Below, piece after piece: positions 43,903 through 55,596 of a stretch of DNA of 64,000 bases (its first letter is position 1; the number at the start of each line of letters is the position of its first letter). This DNA comes from CAWDYA01 sp963806495 (GTDB lineage: Bacteria; Acidobacteriota; Polarisedimenticolia; JACPZX01; DASXTC01): contig CAWDYA010000005.1 in assembly GCA_963806495.1 (NCBI GenBank), positions 62,001 to 126,000 of the forward strand, read 5' to 3'. A model generated the notes under the pieces. That model was not told the origin of the DNA, ran no database searches, and worked only from the letters and a program-made list of their open reading frames with translations. The position numbers and the translations under genes are program-made.

Positions 43903-44967
43903 ATGAAGGAGATAGAGCTCAGCAAGAGGGACCAGGAGATACTCAGCGCCGTCGTCCGGGCCTATATCGAGACGGGCGAGCCGGTCGGCTCGCGCGCCGT
44001 GGCCCGGCGCAACGCGGAGGGCCTCTCCGCCGCCACCATCCGCAACGTGATGGCGGAACTGGAGGATCGGGACCTGCTCATGCAGCCTCACGCCTCCGCC
44101 GGGCGCGTTCCCACGGACCTCGCCTACCGGGTATACGTCGACTCGCTGATGAAGGCGAGCAAGCTCCCGGCCGCTCAGGAGAGGCTGATCGCGAGCAGCC
44201 TCGGAGACACGTCGAATGGCTCGCAGGATCTTTTCGCCAACGTTTCGCGCATCCTCTCGCGCTTCTCCAAGCACCTCGGGGTCGTCGTATCGCCGCACAT
44301 TGCGCGCGTGAGGCTTCGTGACGTCGAGTTCGTGAGGCTGGCGCCTCACAGGGTCCTGGTCATCCTGGTCGCGGCCTCGGGGATGATCCACAACAAGATC
44401 GTCGAGATTCCGGAGGACCACGATCAGGAGAAGCTCGACCGGATCGGCAGATATCTCACCGACGAGTTCAAGGGCGAGACGGTTCCGGAGATCCGCGATC
44501 GGATCCTCGAGCTGATGGGGCAGGAGAAGGCTCTGTACGACAGCCTGCTCAGAGATGCTCTCTCGCTCGGCGACAGGAGCCTGAGGATCGGAAGCGAGAC
44601 CGCCGTTCCGGGAGGCGATGTGTTCGTCGATGGAGCGGTCAACCTCATGTCGGAGCCCGAGTTCACTAGCATAGAGCGGCTGAAGGCCCTCTTCAGGGCG
44701 TTCGAGGAGAAGCACGAGCTGCTCCTCGTGCTCAACAGCTGTCTCGAGGATCAGCTGGCGGGCGTGAGGGTGGTGATCGGCTCGGAGAACCCCAGCCCCA
44801 TCATGAGCGAGTGCGCGCTCGTGGCGTCCAACTATGGTGCCGACGGGCAGACTCTGGGAACGCTCGGGATCATCGGTCCCACCCGGATGGAGTACGCGAG
44901 GGCAATCGCGCTCGTGGATTCGGTGGCGAAACTCTTCTCCCACGCCCTTGCCCGGTATCCGGGATGA
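43903..44967 (+). CDS. hrcA: Heat-inducible transcription repressor HrcA
   Basis: A 354-residue repressor. The N-terminal winged helix includes ELSKRDQEILSAVVRAYIETG, EPVGSRAVARR and the recognition helix LSAATIRNVMAELEDRDLL, followed by PHASAGRVPTDLAYRVYVD, the family's strongest block. The C-terminal GAF-like domain carries VVIGSENPSPIMSECALVASNY and GTLGIIGPTRMEYARAI. HrcA normally binds CIRCE and is stabilised by GroEL. It is the first gene of the chaperone operon, as in Gram-positives and several other phyla. Confidence 0.95.
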   Translation: MKEIELSKRDQEILSAVVRAYIETGEPVGSRAVARRNAEGLSAATIRNVMAELEDRDLLMQPHASAGRVPTDLAYRVYVDSLMKASKLPAAQERLIASSLGDTSNGSQDLFANVSRILSRFSKHLGVVVSPHIARVRLRDVEFVRLAPHRVLVILVAASGMIHNKIVEIPEDHDQEKLDRIGRYLTDEFKGETVPEIRDRILELMGQEKALYDSLLRDALSLGDRSLRIGSETAVPGGDVFVDGAVNLMSEPEFTSIERLKALFRAFEEKHELLLVLNSCLEDQLAGVRVVIGSENPSPIMSECALVASNYGADGQTLGTLGIIGPTRMEYARAIALVDSVAKLFSHALARYPG

Positions 44968-44992
44968 GGCCGGCGGGCGCAGGACGGAGATC

Positions 44993-45634
44993 ATGACCGA
45001 GAACGAGAAGCGACCCGAGAAGATAGACCTCGACGAGCTGCTCGGCGAGAGCACAGCCGACGAACGGGGGTCCGATTCGGACGAGATCCAGCTCCTTGAT
45101 CCGGTGACCGGCGAGCCGCTGAGCCGGCGGCGCGGGACGGAAGCCACGCCCGTGCCCGATGCTGCCGAAGGGGTGGCCGAAGAGGAGCATTTCCGCGATC
45201 TGTACCTGCGAACGCGGGCCGAGTTCGAAAACTACCGCAAGCGGATCGAGCGCGAACGCGGCGATGAGCGCGCGCGCGCGGCGGCAGGGCTTGTGGAGGA
45301 TCTGCTCCCGGTGCTCGACAGCCTCGAGCGCGCGCTCGCGGGCGCCCCGGAAGGGGAGCCGTTTCGCGACGGTGTCGCGCTGATCCACAGGCAGATGCAG
45401 GAAACTCTGGCGAAGGCGGGCCTCAGGCCGATCGAGGCTCTCGGAGAGATGTTCGACCCGGCGTATCACCATGCGGTGGCCACCGAGAGACGCGATGACT
45501 TCGAGCCGAACCGGGTGATCGACGTGATACAACAGGGTTACATGTTCAAGGACCGCGTGCTACGGCCCGCGCTCGTGAGGGTCGTCGCGAGCGGCGGCCA
45601 GGCTCCCGGCCAGGGCGGCGAAACGGACACCTGA
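44993..45634 (+). CDS. grpE: Nucleotide exchange factor GrpE
   Basis: A 213-residue protein. An acidic, disordered N-terminus (residues 1-65) precedes a long helix (LYLRTRAEFENYRKRIERER) and a C-terminal beta domain (FDPAYHHAVATER, DVIQQGYMFKDRVLRPALVRV). The last two blocks are the GrpE signature. It releases ADP from DnaK. The ATG at 44993 is 25 bases after hrcA and follows GGACGGAGA. Confidence 0.95.
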   Translation: MTENEKRPEKIDLDELLGESTADERGSDSDEIQLLDPVTGEPLSRRRGTEATPVPDAAEGVAEEEHFRDLYLRTRAEFENYRKRIERERGDERARAAAGLVEDLLPVLDSLERALAGAPEGEPFRDGVALIHRQMQETLAKAGLRPIEALGEMFDPAYHHAVATERRDDFEPNRVIDVIQQGYMFKDRVLRPALVRVVASGGQAPGQGGETDT

Positions 45635-45662
45635 TGCGGGTCCTCACACGGAGGATGGTCGA

Positions 45663-47510
<1,848 letters not shown>

Positions 47511-47533
47511 ATGCGGGGGGACCACAGGAAGGC

Positions 47534-48636
47534 ATGGACTACTACGAACTACTCGGTGTCCCGAGGGACGCCACCATCGACCAGATCAAGAGCGCGTACC
47601 GGAAAGCCGCGCTGAAGCACCACCCGGACAGGAATCCTGGAAACAAGGCGGCCGAGGACAGGTTCAAACAGACGGCACAGGCGTATGCCGTCCTCGCCGA
47701 TCCGCAGAAGCGCGCCCGGTACGACCGCTACGGCGAGGCCGGGCTCTCGGGAGCCGGCGGGTTCGATCCCGCGGTCTTCACCGAATTCGAGGATCTGTTC
47801 GGTGGCATCTTCGGCGACTTCTTCGGCTTCGATCCCTGGGGAGGCCGAGGGCGCTCCTCGCGCCGCGCAGGGCCTCGAAGGGGCCAGGATCTCCGCTTCG
47901 ATCTCGAGATCGACTTCGAGGAGGCGGTGATCGGAACCGAGACGCAGATCCGCGTTCCGCACACGGAAACCTGCGAGACGTGCGGCGGCAGCGGTGCGGC
48001 GTCTCCCGCCGACATCGCCACCTGCTCCGGCTGCGACGGCACCGGGCAGCAGCGCTACTCGAAAGGGTTCTTCACCATCGCGCGCACCTGCGGCCAGTGC
48101 GGCGGGCGCGGTCGGACGATCGTCAAACAGTGCGCCGAGTGCCACGGCGAGGGTGAGGTCGGACGAGAGAAGACGATCAAGGTGAAACTGCCCGCCGGCG
48201 TGGAGACCCACTCACGCCTGCGGATACCGGGGGAGGGTGACGCGGGGCCCGATGGCGGGCCGTCCGGCGATCTGTATGTCTATATCGCCGTCCGGGACCA
48301 CCCGGTCTTCCGGCGTGAAGGTTTCGACCTGATCTGCACGCTGCCCGTCACGTTTTCCCAGGCGGCGCTCGGCGCCACCTTCCATCTCGAGACCTTCGAG
48401 GGGGTGGAGAGATCAAGGTCCCCGCGGGGGTGCAGGCCGGCACCCTGGTGCGCATGAGAGGAAAGGGCGTGCCCGACCCCCATCGATCCGTGCGTGGGGA
48501 TCTCGTGGTGGAGATCGAGGTGCGCACGCCGACGAGGCTCTCCCGCGAGGGGCGCAAGCTGTTCGACAAGCTCGCGAAGAGCGGTGACGAAACGCTCCGC
48601 CCTGAAGACGACCCGATCCTCGAGCGACTGAAGTAG
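47534..48636 (+). CDS. dnaJ: Chaperone protein DnaJ, frameshifted
   Basis: The first frame holds a J domain (DYYELLGVPRDATIDQIKSAYR with HPD in KHHPDRNPG), a Gly/Phe region (FGGIFGDFFGFDPWGG) and four zinc-finger repeats (CETCGGSG, CSGCDGTG, CGQCGGRG, CAECHGEG). At 48407-48412 one base appears missing; the next frame continues IKVPAGVQAGTLVRMRGKG and ends ERLK. Restoring one base gives 367 residues, normal for DnaJ. The break falls in the second C-terminal beta domain, where both frames match the family, so a sequence error is likely. The gene closes the hrcA operon's chaperone part. Confidence 0.9.
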
Positions 48637-48645
48637 ACTCTGCTC

Positions 48646-49458
48646 ATGCGGGTCTGGCTCATGATCACGCTGACCGTTCGGGCCGACCTCGAGGACGCCC
48701 TGATCGGCCGGCTGCACGAGAACGGCTGCCTCGGGGTCGAGACCACCCCCAACGCGCTGATCGCCTGGTTCGATCGCGAGATCCCGATCGATTCCCTCCT
48801 GCTGCCGGGCTGCCGCCTCGAGTCCTCTGAGCTCGTGGAGGAGGAGCCATGGCAGGAGCGGTGGATGGAGAGCCTCGCGCCGCTCACCGCCGGCCGCGGA
48901 TTTCTCATCGTTCCGGGAATCGATCCCGGGATCGACGGGGGAGGGCGACGGATCATCAGGCTCACACCGGGCCGGGCGTTCGGCACCGGAGAGCACGCGA
49001 CGACGCGCCTGTGCCTCGAGCTGATGGAGGACCGGATCGGATCCGGCGATTCGGTGCTGGACGTCGGTACCGGGTCGGGGATTCTCGCCATCGCCGCCGC
49101 GATGCTCGGTGCGAGGCCGGTGCTGGCGATCGACACCGACGAAACCGCGACCGGTGTGGCGGCGCGCAACGCCCGGCGCAACGGATGCGACGGGATCCGG
49201 TTCGCGACCGCGTCGTGCGCCGCGCTGCGGGCGACCCGTTTCGATCATGTCGTCGCCAACCTCGAGGCCGCCACGCTCCTCCGCCTCATGCCCGCGCTGG
49301 CAGAGAGGGGCGAGATGGACCTTGTCGTGTCCGGAATCCTCTCCGGGCAGGAGTCCGAGGTTGCGGCGGCGGCGTCACGCGAGGGGCTCCGCCCGTCCAG
49401 GCGGCGCTTCGAGGGGGAGTGGGTGGCGCTGGAACTCGTGCGGGGTCGACATGACTGA
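48646..49458 (+). CDS. prmA: Ribosomal protein L11 methyltransferase
   Basis: A 270-residue SAM-dependent methyltransferase. The N-terminal domain ends WQERWMESLAP. The PrmA hallmark GRAFGTGEHATTRLCLELME precedes the SAM loop SVLDVGTGSGILAIAAAMLG, the acidic IDTDE, and the catalytic-region NLEAATLL (usually NILA/NILANVL). It trimethylates L11. Starting nine bases after dnaJ and overlapping rsmE by eight bases, it continues the conserved dnaK-dnaJ-prmA-rsmE order seen in several phyla. Confidence 0.92.
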   Translation: MRVWLMITLTVRADLEDALIGRLHENGCLGVETTPNALIAWFDREIPIDSLLLPGCRLESSELVEEEPWQERWMESLAPLTAGRGFLIVPGIDPGIDGGGRRIIRLTPGRAFGTGEHATTRLCLELMEDRIGSGDSVLDVGTGSGILAIAAAMLGARPVLAIDTDETATGVAARNARRNGCDGIRFATASCAALRATRFDHVVANLEAATLLRLMPALAERGEMDLVVSGILSGQESEVAAAASREGLRPSRRRFEGEWVALELVRGRHD

Positions 49459-50272
49459 TCGACGCTTTCTCGTCGAACACGCGGAGCTGGAGAAAGGCAG
49501 CGGGCGGAGAGCGATCGTCCGGGGGGCCGAGCACCACCACCTGAAGGCGGTCCTGAGGCTCCGGCCGGGAGACGAGGTGTCGCTGTTCGACGGCCGGGGC
49601 AGCGGCTGTCTGGGCGTGATCGAGTCGATCGGGCGCGACGGGACGGTGGTCACGCTGCAGGGTCCCGATACGCGTTCCGTGGAGCCCGAATTCCGGCTCG
49701 TTCTCGTTCAGGGGATCCCGCAGCACGACCGGATGGATCTGGTGATCCAGAAGACAACCGAGCTGGGGGTCGCGGAGATCGCCCCGGTGGCGGCGCAGCG
49801 CTCGCAGCCGCGTGCGGTATCGAGTGCCGGCGGAAAGAGGCTCGAGAGGTGGCGCCGCCTCGCCGCCGAGGCGGCCAGGCAGAGCGGACGCCTGGTGGTC
49901 CCCACGGTTCGTGAGCCGGCACCTTTCGCGGCGTTCGTGCGTGACGCGGGGGAGAGCTCCCCGAGGACCCGTCTCATCCTTGCCGCTCCTTCAGGCGCCG
50001 GGGTCCGGGTGGAGGCGATCGACCGGGGCTGTCTGACCAGCGGCGGAGGCATCGTGGCGGTGGGGCCGGAGGGGGGCTGGACGGCGGAGGAAGTGGAGAT
50101 GGCGCGTGAGGCGGGCTATCGCGTGGTCTCCCTGGGTCCCCGGGTGCTCAGGACCGAGACGGCCGGAATCGTGGCGACCGCTCTCGTCCTGTACCTCGCG
50201 GGTGAGATGGGCCCCTCCGGGGGCGCCGTCCCGGCCGCCCGAGCCACCGGCCCGCGCAACCCCCTGAAATAG
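49451..50272 (+). CDS. rsmE: 16S rRNA (uracil1498-N3)-methyltransferase
   Basis: A 273-residue SPOUT-class enzyme. An N-terminal PUA-like domain (RAIVRGAEHHHLKAVLRLRP, GDEVSLFDGRG) is followed by the knotted domain: QKTTELGVAEIAPV, SQPRA, ERWRRLAAEAARQSGR, GPEGGWTAEEVEMAREAGY and SLGPRVLRTETA. These are RsmE signatures. It methylates U1498 of 16S rRNA. The ATG at 49451 begins the conserved domain; the Ala/Gly-rich last 20 residues extend past the knot. Confidence 0.94.
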   Translation: MTDRRFLVEHAELEKGSGRRAIVRGAEHHHLKAVLRLRPGDEVSLFDGRGSGCLGVIESIGRDGTVVTLQGPDTRSVEPEFRLVLVQGIPQHDRMDLVIQKTTELGVAEIAPVAAQRSQPRAVSSAGGKRLERWRRLAAEAARQSGRLVVPTVREPAPFAAFVRDAGESSPRTRLILAAPSGAGVRVEAIDRGCLTSGGGIVAVGPEGGWTAEEVEMAREAGYRVVSLGPRVLRTETAGIVATALVLYLAGEMGPSGGAVPAARATGPRNPLK

Positions 50273-50291
50273 CGTAAAATGCGTCGTTTCT

Positions 50292-50320
50292 TTGACTTCA
50301 CCCGGATCGGGTGATAGATT
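50292..50320 (+). promoter_or_regulatory. Promoter of pilT
   Basis: TTGACT (50292-50297), 17 bases, TAGATT (50315-50320). The leader to the GTG start at 50436 would be about 110 bases; I see no recognised riboswitch in it. Confidence 0.6.
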
Positions 50321-50435
50321 ACGCCCCTGTCTTTGCGGCCTTCCCGCCCGCGAAGAGCGCTTTTCGGCCCCACGGAGCGCGCTCTCATACGCGTTTGGTG
50401 TTTTCGCGTCCTGACACACGGTCCAGGAGGGTGGC

Positions 50436-51605
50436 GTGCACATCAATGATCTTCTCAAGATCGCGAGCGAACGTGGGGCCTCGGATCTCCACCTCAAGGT
50501 AGGCAGCCACCCTGTCATCAGGGTACACGGAGATCTTCAGCCGCTGGTGGAGCTCAAGAGGCTGATGCAGGAGGACACGATCGCGATGGCCTTCAGCATC
50601 ATGAGCGGCCGCCAGAAGCAGAAGTTCAAGGACAACTTCGAGCTCGACATCGCCTACTCGGTGCCGGGCCTGGGCCGGTTCCGCTGCAATATCTTCCAGC
50701 AGCGCGGCACCGTGGGGCTGGTGCTCCGCGTCATCCCTGTGAAGATACGCACCTTCCAGGAGCTGCTCCTCCCCCCGATCCTCAAGACGATCTCCGAGGA
50801 GCGGCGAGGGATGATACTCTGCACGGGAACCACGGGATCGGGCAAGTCGACCACGCTCGCGGCGATGATCGACTACATCAACACGACCCGCACCGAGCAC
50901 ATCATGACCATCGAGGACCCGATCGAGTTCCTCCACCGGGACAAGAAGAGCCTGATCAACCAGCGCGAGGTGGAGGTGGACACCAAGGGTTTCTCCACTG
51001 CGCTGCGCTCGGCTCTGCGACAGGATCCCGACGTCATCCTGGTCGGCGAGATGCGGGACTACGAGACGATCGAGACTGCCATCACCGCCGCCGAAACCGG
51101 CCATCTGGTGCTCTCGACACTGCACACCCTCGATGCCACCGAGACGGTCAACCGGATCATCTCGGTCTTCCCGCCGCACCAGCAGAAGCAGATCCGGCTC
51201 CAGCTCGCCGGCATCCTCAAGTCGATCATCTCGATGCGTCTGCTGCCGCGCGCTGACGGCAACGGCCGCGTCCCGGCCATCGAGGTCCTGCGGACGACCG
51301 GCTACATCCGTGACTGCATCGAGAACAAGGAGAAGACAAAGCTCATCCGTGAGGCGATCGCGGCCGGCACGTCCCAGTACGGGATGCAGACGTTCGACCA
51401 GTCGATCCATCAGCTCTACTCGAAGGAGCTGATCTCGCTCGACGAGGCGCTGCGCCGCGCGACCAACCCGGACGAATTCAAGCTGCGGATCCAGGGGATA
51501 CACTCCACGGCCGACGCCTCACAGGTGGAGATGGAGTCGACGCTGCAGATGGACGATGACTTCAACGCGGAGGATCCCGGCTCGCCGTTCGTCCTGACGA
51601 AGTGA
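50436..51605 (+). CDS. pilT: Type IV pilus twitching motility protein PilT
   Basis: A 389-residue hexameric ATPase. The N-terminal PAS-like domain (DLLKIASERGASDLHLKVGS, PVIRVHGDLQPL) is followed by Walker A GTTGSGKSTTLA, the Asp box ITIEDPIEF-like MTIEDPIEFLH, Walker B DPDVILVGEMRDYETIETAI and the His box HLVLSTLHTLDATETVNRII. The C-terminal PilT signature helix reads KTKLIREAI. It powers pilus retraction. No other pilus gene is adjacent, though the MshEN-domain protein at 22550 belongs to the same wider system. The GTG start follows CAGGAGGG. Confidence 0.94.
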   Translation: MHINDLLKIASERGASDLHLKVGSHPVIRVHGDLQPLVELKRLMQEDTIAMAFSIMSGRQKQKFKDNFELDIAYSVPGLGRFRCNIFQQRGTVGLVLRVIPVKIRTFQELLLPPILKTISEERRGMILCTGTTGSGKSTTLAAMIDYINTTRTEHIMTIEDPIEFLHRDKKSLINQREVEVDTKGFSTALRSALRQDPDVILVGEMRDYETIETAITAAETGHLVLSTLHTLDATETVNRIISVFPPHQQKQIRLQLAGILKSIISMRLLPRADGNGRVPAIEVLRTTGYIRDCIENKEKTKLIREAIAAGTSQYGMQTFDQSIHQLYSKELISLDEALRRATNPDEFKLRIQGIHSTADASQVEMESTLQMDDDFNAEDPGSPFVLTK

Positions 51606-51618
51606 GAGGAGGCAAGGC

Positions 51619-52168
51619 GTGAGCTCCGATCCCGGCACGACCCGATTCGGCGCGAAGAGTCGCCGGCGCGGGGAACCGGGGGACATCATGGACGCGGCGC
51701 TGCGGTATCTTTCACGGAAGGCACGGACGGTGGCCGAGATGCGGTCGCATCTGACGCGCCACGGCCACGCGTCCCGCCGCGGTGGATGGCGCGCTGGCGA
51801 GGCTCGGCGAGCTCGGGTATCTCGACGATGCAGCCTATGCGCTACGCTACGCCGCGTGGTCGGCCGCGGAGAAGCCGATGGGGCGCCGCCGGATCGCCGT
51901 CGAACTTTCGAAGCGGGGCGTGCCTTCTGCCGTGATCGACCGCGCGCTCGACGAGGCGCACGGACCGGGCGAGGAATCGGCGGCACTTGCGAAGGCGCTG
52001 GCTCGAGCGGCCCGCGGGGTCCGGGGGCCGTCCGACGAGCGCGCGCGCCGACGGCTGGCATCGTATCTCCTGCGGCGCGGATTCAGGGCGTCGCTGGTGA
52101 TGGACGCGGTCGAGGAGTGGTCCCGCTCCCGGGAGGGCGGGGAGGAAGGGGAGGCTTTCGAAGAATGA
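51619..52168 (+). CDS. recX: Regulatory protein RecX, frameshifted
   Basis: Frame one (GTG 51619) encodes ALRYLSRKARTVAEMRSHLT, the first RecX helical repeat; frame two encodes ALARLGELGYLDDAAYALRY, GRRRIAVELSKRGVPSAVID and a third repeat ending RGFRASLVMDAVEEW. Removing one C from the CCC at 51773-51775 joins them as GHASAAVDGALARL and gives 182 residues. RecX modulates RecA filaments; no recA is in the window. Placement directly before alaS (ATGA overlap) matches the common recA-recX-alaS order. Confidence 0.82.
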
Positions 52169-54877
52169 AGGGAAACGAGGTCCGCGACACGTTTCTCGAC
52201 TATTTCGAGCGGCAGGGTCATGCCCGGGTCCGAAGTGGCTCGCTCATTCCGGCCGGCGACCCGACGCTGCTCTTCTCAAACGCCGGGATGAACCAGTTCA
52301 AGGACCTGTTTCTCGGCCGCGAGGACCGCGGATACCGGCGCGCCACCAGCTCCCAGAAGTGCCTTCGCGTGTCGGGAAAGCACAACGACTTCGACCAGGT
52401 GGGGCGCACGGCGCGCCATCACACGTTTTTCGAGATGTTGGGCAACTTCTCCTTTGGCGACTACTTCAAGGAGGAGGCGATCGCGTTCGCCTGGGAACTC
52501 GTGACCAGAGAGTACTCCCTGCCCGTGGATCGGCTGCACATCAGCGTCTTCAGGGAGGACGACGAGGCGGCGGCTCACTGGAAGCGGATCGCGGGTCTGC
52601 CGCCGGATCGCGATCGTCCGGATGGACGAGAAGGACAACTTCTGGGCGATGGGGGAGACCGGGCCTTGCGGCCCCTGCTCGGAGATCTACTTCGACCAGG
52701 GCTCTTCGGTGGGATGCGGCCGCGCCTCATGCAACCTCGACTGCGGGTGCGACCGGTTTCTCGAGTTCTGGAACCTCGTCTTCATGCAGTTCGACCGTCA
52801 GGCGGACGGCTCGATGCAGCCTCTCACGGCCCCGAGCATCGACACCGGCGCGGGGCTGGAGCGTCTCACGGCGATCCTCCAGGGGGTCGACAGCAACTAC
52901 AAGACTGATCTGTTCGTTCCGCTCATCGAGGCGATCGGGTCGAAGGCCGGGACTTCATACGGGCACAGCGAGGCCTCGGACATCTCGCTGCAGGTGATCG
53001 CGGATCACCTGCGTGCGCTGAGCTTTCTGATCGCCGACGGGGTCGTTCCCTCGAACGAAAAGCGAGGGTACATCCTGCGGCGGATCATCCGGCGCGCGCT
53101 GACGTACGGGCTCAACCTCAGGCTCGAGGCTCCGTTCCTGCACGAGCTGAGCGGCGCCGTCGCGGACCTCATGGGCGAGGCGTACCCGGAGCTCGAGACC
53201 CATCGCGCGCGGATCGCGGAAGTGTGCCGGCGGGAGGAGAACACGTTCAAGGAGAGTCTGGCGCGGGGCCTCGAGATCACCGGAGCCACATTCAGCGGCT
53301 ATTCGCAATCCGGCAGCGCCGATCAATCCCTGAAGGTCATTCCGGCCGCCGAAACCGTGAAGCTCTGGACGACCTATGGCGTTACCACCGAGATACAGCA
53401 GGCGATGGCGGTCAAGTACGGCGTCACCCTTGCGGGCAGGGAGGAGATCGAGGCGGAGGTCGAGAAGCACCGCGAGGCGGCCCGCGCCACCTGGAAGGGT
53501 GACGAGGCGCCGGCCTACCCGCGCGATCTGCTCGAGCTGCCGCGCGAGGGTGACTGGACGCCCAACCGGTTCCTGGGATACGACTCGCTCACGACGACGG
53601 GTGCGCGGGTCGTGGCGATCGCGACCGATGAGGGCCTGGTCGACGCTCTGGGCGAAGGTCAGCGTGGCTTCGTCGTGCTCGACAGAACGCCGTTTTACGC
53701 GGAGTCGGGCGGTCAGGTGGGCGATACCGGCCAGCTCAAGAGCCAGGACGGGACGGAGGCCGAAGTTGACGACACGCAGAGCCCGATCCCCGGCATGATC
53801 GTGCACTTCGTGACGGTGCTCAACGGCTCGATCCAGAAGTCGGACCTCCTGGAAGCGCGGGTCGATGCGGCGACCCGGGCGGCCACGATGCGCAATCACA
53901 CTGCGACGCACCTTCTCCATGCGGCCCTGAAGAAGATCCTGGGCGCCGAGGTGCAGCAGGCGGGCTCGTATGTCGGGCCGGATCGTCTGCGTTTCGATTT
54001 CAATTACCCCTCCGCCGTGCGCCACGAGGCGCTCGATCGGATCGAGGACGAGGTCAACGCGCAGATCCTCGCCAACACGCCGGTCCTCAAGGAGGAGAAG
54101 GGGTTCGACGAAGCGATGCAGGGAGGCGCCGTCGCGCTCTTCGGCGAGAAGTACGGCGAACGCGTCCGCGTGGTCTCGGTGCCCGGGTTCAGCCAGGAGC
54201 TGTGCGGCGGTACCCATTGCTCCGGAACCGGCGATATCGGCTACCTGAAGCTGCTCTCCGAGCGCGGGATCGCGGCGGGTGTGCGGCGCATCGAGGCGCT
54301 CACGGGGATGGCCGCGATGACCCGCTCCCGCGAGGACGCCCGGATCGTCACGCGTGTGGAGGAGCTGCTCAAGGCGCAGCGCGACGGCCTGGAGGAGTCG
54401 CTCGTCAACGTGCTGGCCGTCCAGAAGGTCCAGGCGCGCGAGCTGGAGAAGCTCAAGCTCAGACTGGCCCAGCTGGAGATGCAGAGCCAGGGGTCGGGGA
54501 CGGCAGGACCGGCCTTCGAGGATGTCGGAGGCGTCAAGCTGGTCGCCCGGCGCGTGGCGGACCTGGACAGATCCGGCATGCGCACGCTCGCGGACAATCT
54601 CAAGCGCGAGGCGGGCAGCGGAGTGGTGATCCTCGTCTCGGAGTCGGGGGGGAAGGTCGCGCTGCTCGCTTCCATCACTCCCGATCTCGAGGGACGTCTC
54701 GACGCCCGCGTTCTGATCCGGGATCTCTCCGCCCTGATCGGAGGGGGCGGCGGCGGCAACGCCCTGATGGCCGAGGCGGGGGGCCGGGACTCCAGCCGCC
54801 TGCCCGAGCTGCTGTCGGGCTCCCGGGAGATCGTCGCAAAGCATCTCTCGTCCGCCTCACCGGGGGCGAAGCCGTGA
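52165..54877 (+). CDS. alaS: Alanyl-tRNA synthetase, frameshifted
   Basis: The N-terminal frame carries VRDTFLDYFERQGHARVRSGSL split here, FSNAGMNQFKDLFLG and HHTFFEMLGNFSFGDYF. The second frame has DNFWAMGETGPCGPCSEIYFD, the editing domain (FYAESGGQVGDTG, HTATHLLHAALKKIL, CGGTHCSGTGDIG) and the C-terminal coiled-coil/DHHA1 region. Removing one base near 52612 restores PDRIVRMDEKDNFW and a 903-residue enzyme. The gene is essential, so an assembly error is far more likely than loss. The usual TYGFP motif reads TYGVTTE here, an unusual substitution between the tRNA-recognition and editing regions. Confidence 0.93.
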
Positions 54878-55596
54878 GGGCCCGCCGGATCGCCGCCTGC
54901 CTGCTCGCTGCGGCCTGCGCCGTCGCGCCCGCGGCCGCCGAGATCGAGTCGCGTGTCGTCAACGGGCAAGTGGTGTTCATCAGCCGTCCCGATGAGAAGC
55001 CTGCGCCGGGCGGAACCGCATCACCCAGGCCGCGTGCGGGGCGCGCGCGGACGGCGCCGGCGGAGATCCTGGATCTGGTCCGGGACGTGGGACAGCGCTA
55101 CGATCTCGACCCGCTTCTGATCACATCGGTGATCAGCGTCGAGTCGGGTTTCAACAGGATGGCCGTCTCTCCCAAGGGAGCGCGCGGTCTGATGCAGCTC
55201 ATGCCCGCCACGGCGCGTGAATACGGCGTGCAGGATCTCCACAATCCCAGACAGAACCTCGAAGGAGGCGTAGCCTATCTGCGCGATCTTCTCGTGCGTT
55301 ACAATGGAGACCTCAGGCTGGCCCTGGCCGCCTACAACGCGGGACCCGAGGCCGTGGAGCGCGCCGCGGGTGTCCCGAACTATCCGGAGACGATCGACTA
55401 CCTCCGCCGGATCGAGGAGCGATACGGACAGAGCCTGGCGGTTGCCTCCATGGGGCCGGATGGTGGCATCATCTCGCGCAGACCTGGCGGGAGCATCCGC
55501 GCCACCGTGGACGAGAACGGCTCGTTGGTGGTCACGAACCGGCGCGGCAGCGGCGCCCGCGTGATCCACCGGGCCGATTCCGGCAAGCATCGTTGA
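54874..55596 (+). CDS. Lytic transglycosylase (SLT domain)
   Basis: A 240-residue secreted protein: signal peptide (residues 1-22, ending APAAA), a short DUF4124-like beta segment (EIESRVVNGQVVFISRPDE), then a Slt-type domain with the catalytic glutamate in ISVESGFN, GARGLMQLMPATAREYGV, NLEGGVAYLRDLL and LALAAYNAGPEAV. It cleaves peptidoglycan strands to anhydromuropeptides. The C-terminal ~45 residues are basic and possibly disordered. The GTG start overlaps the alaS stop, and its own stop overlaps the deaminase start. Confidence 0.9.
   Translation: MRARRIAACLLAAACAVAPAAAEIESRVVNGQVVFISRPDEKPAPGGTASPRPRAGRARTAPAEILDLVRDVGQRYDLDPLLITSVISVESGFNRMAVSPKGARGLMQLMPATAREYGVQDLHNPRQNLEGGVAYLRDLLVRYNGDLRLALAAYNAGPEAVERAAGVPNYPETIDYLRRIEERYGQSLAVASMGPDGGIISRRPGGSIRATVDENGSLVVTNRRGSGARVIHRADSGKHR

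Noticed and set aside
50321..50435. Riboswitch in the pilT leader
   Set aside because: The 110-base leader is GC-rich, with short complementary stretches, but lacks the conserved core of the cyclic di-GMP riboswitches or any other class I know.
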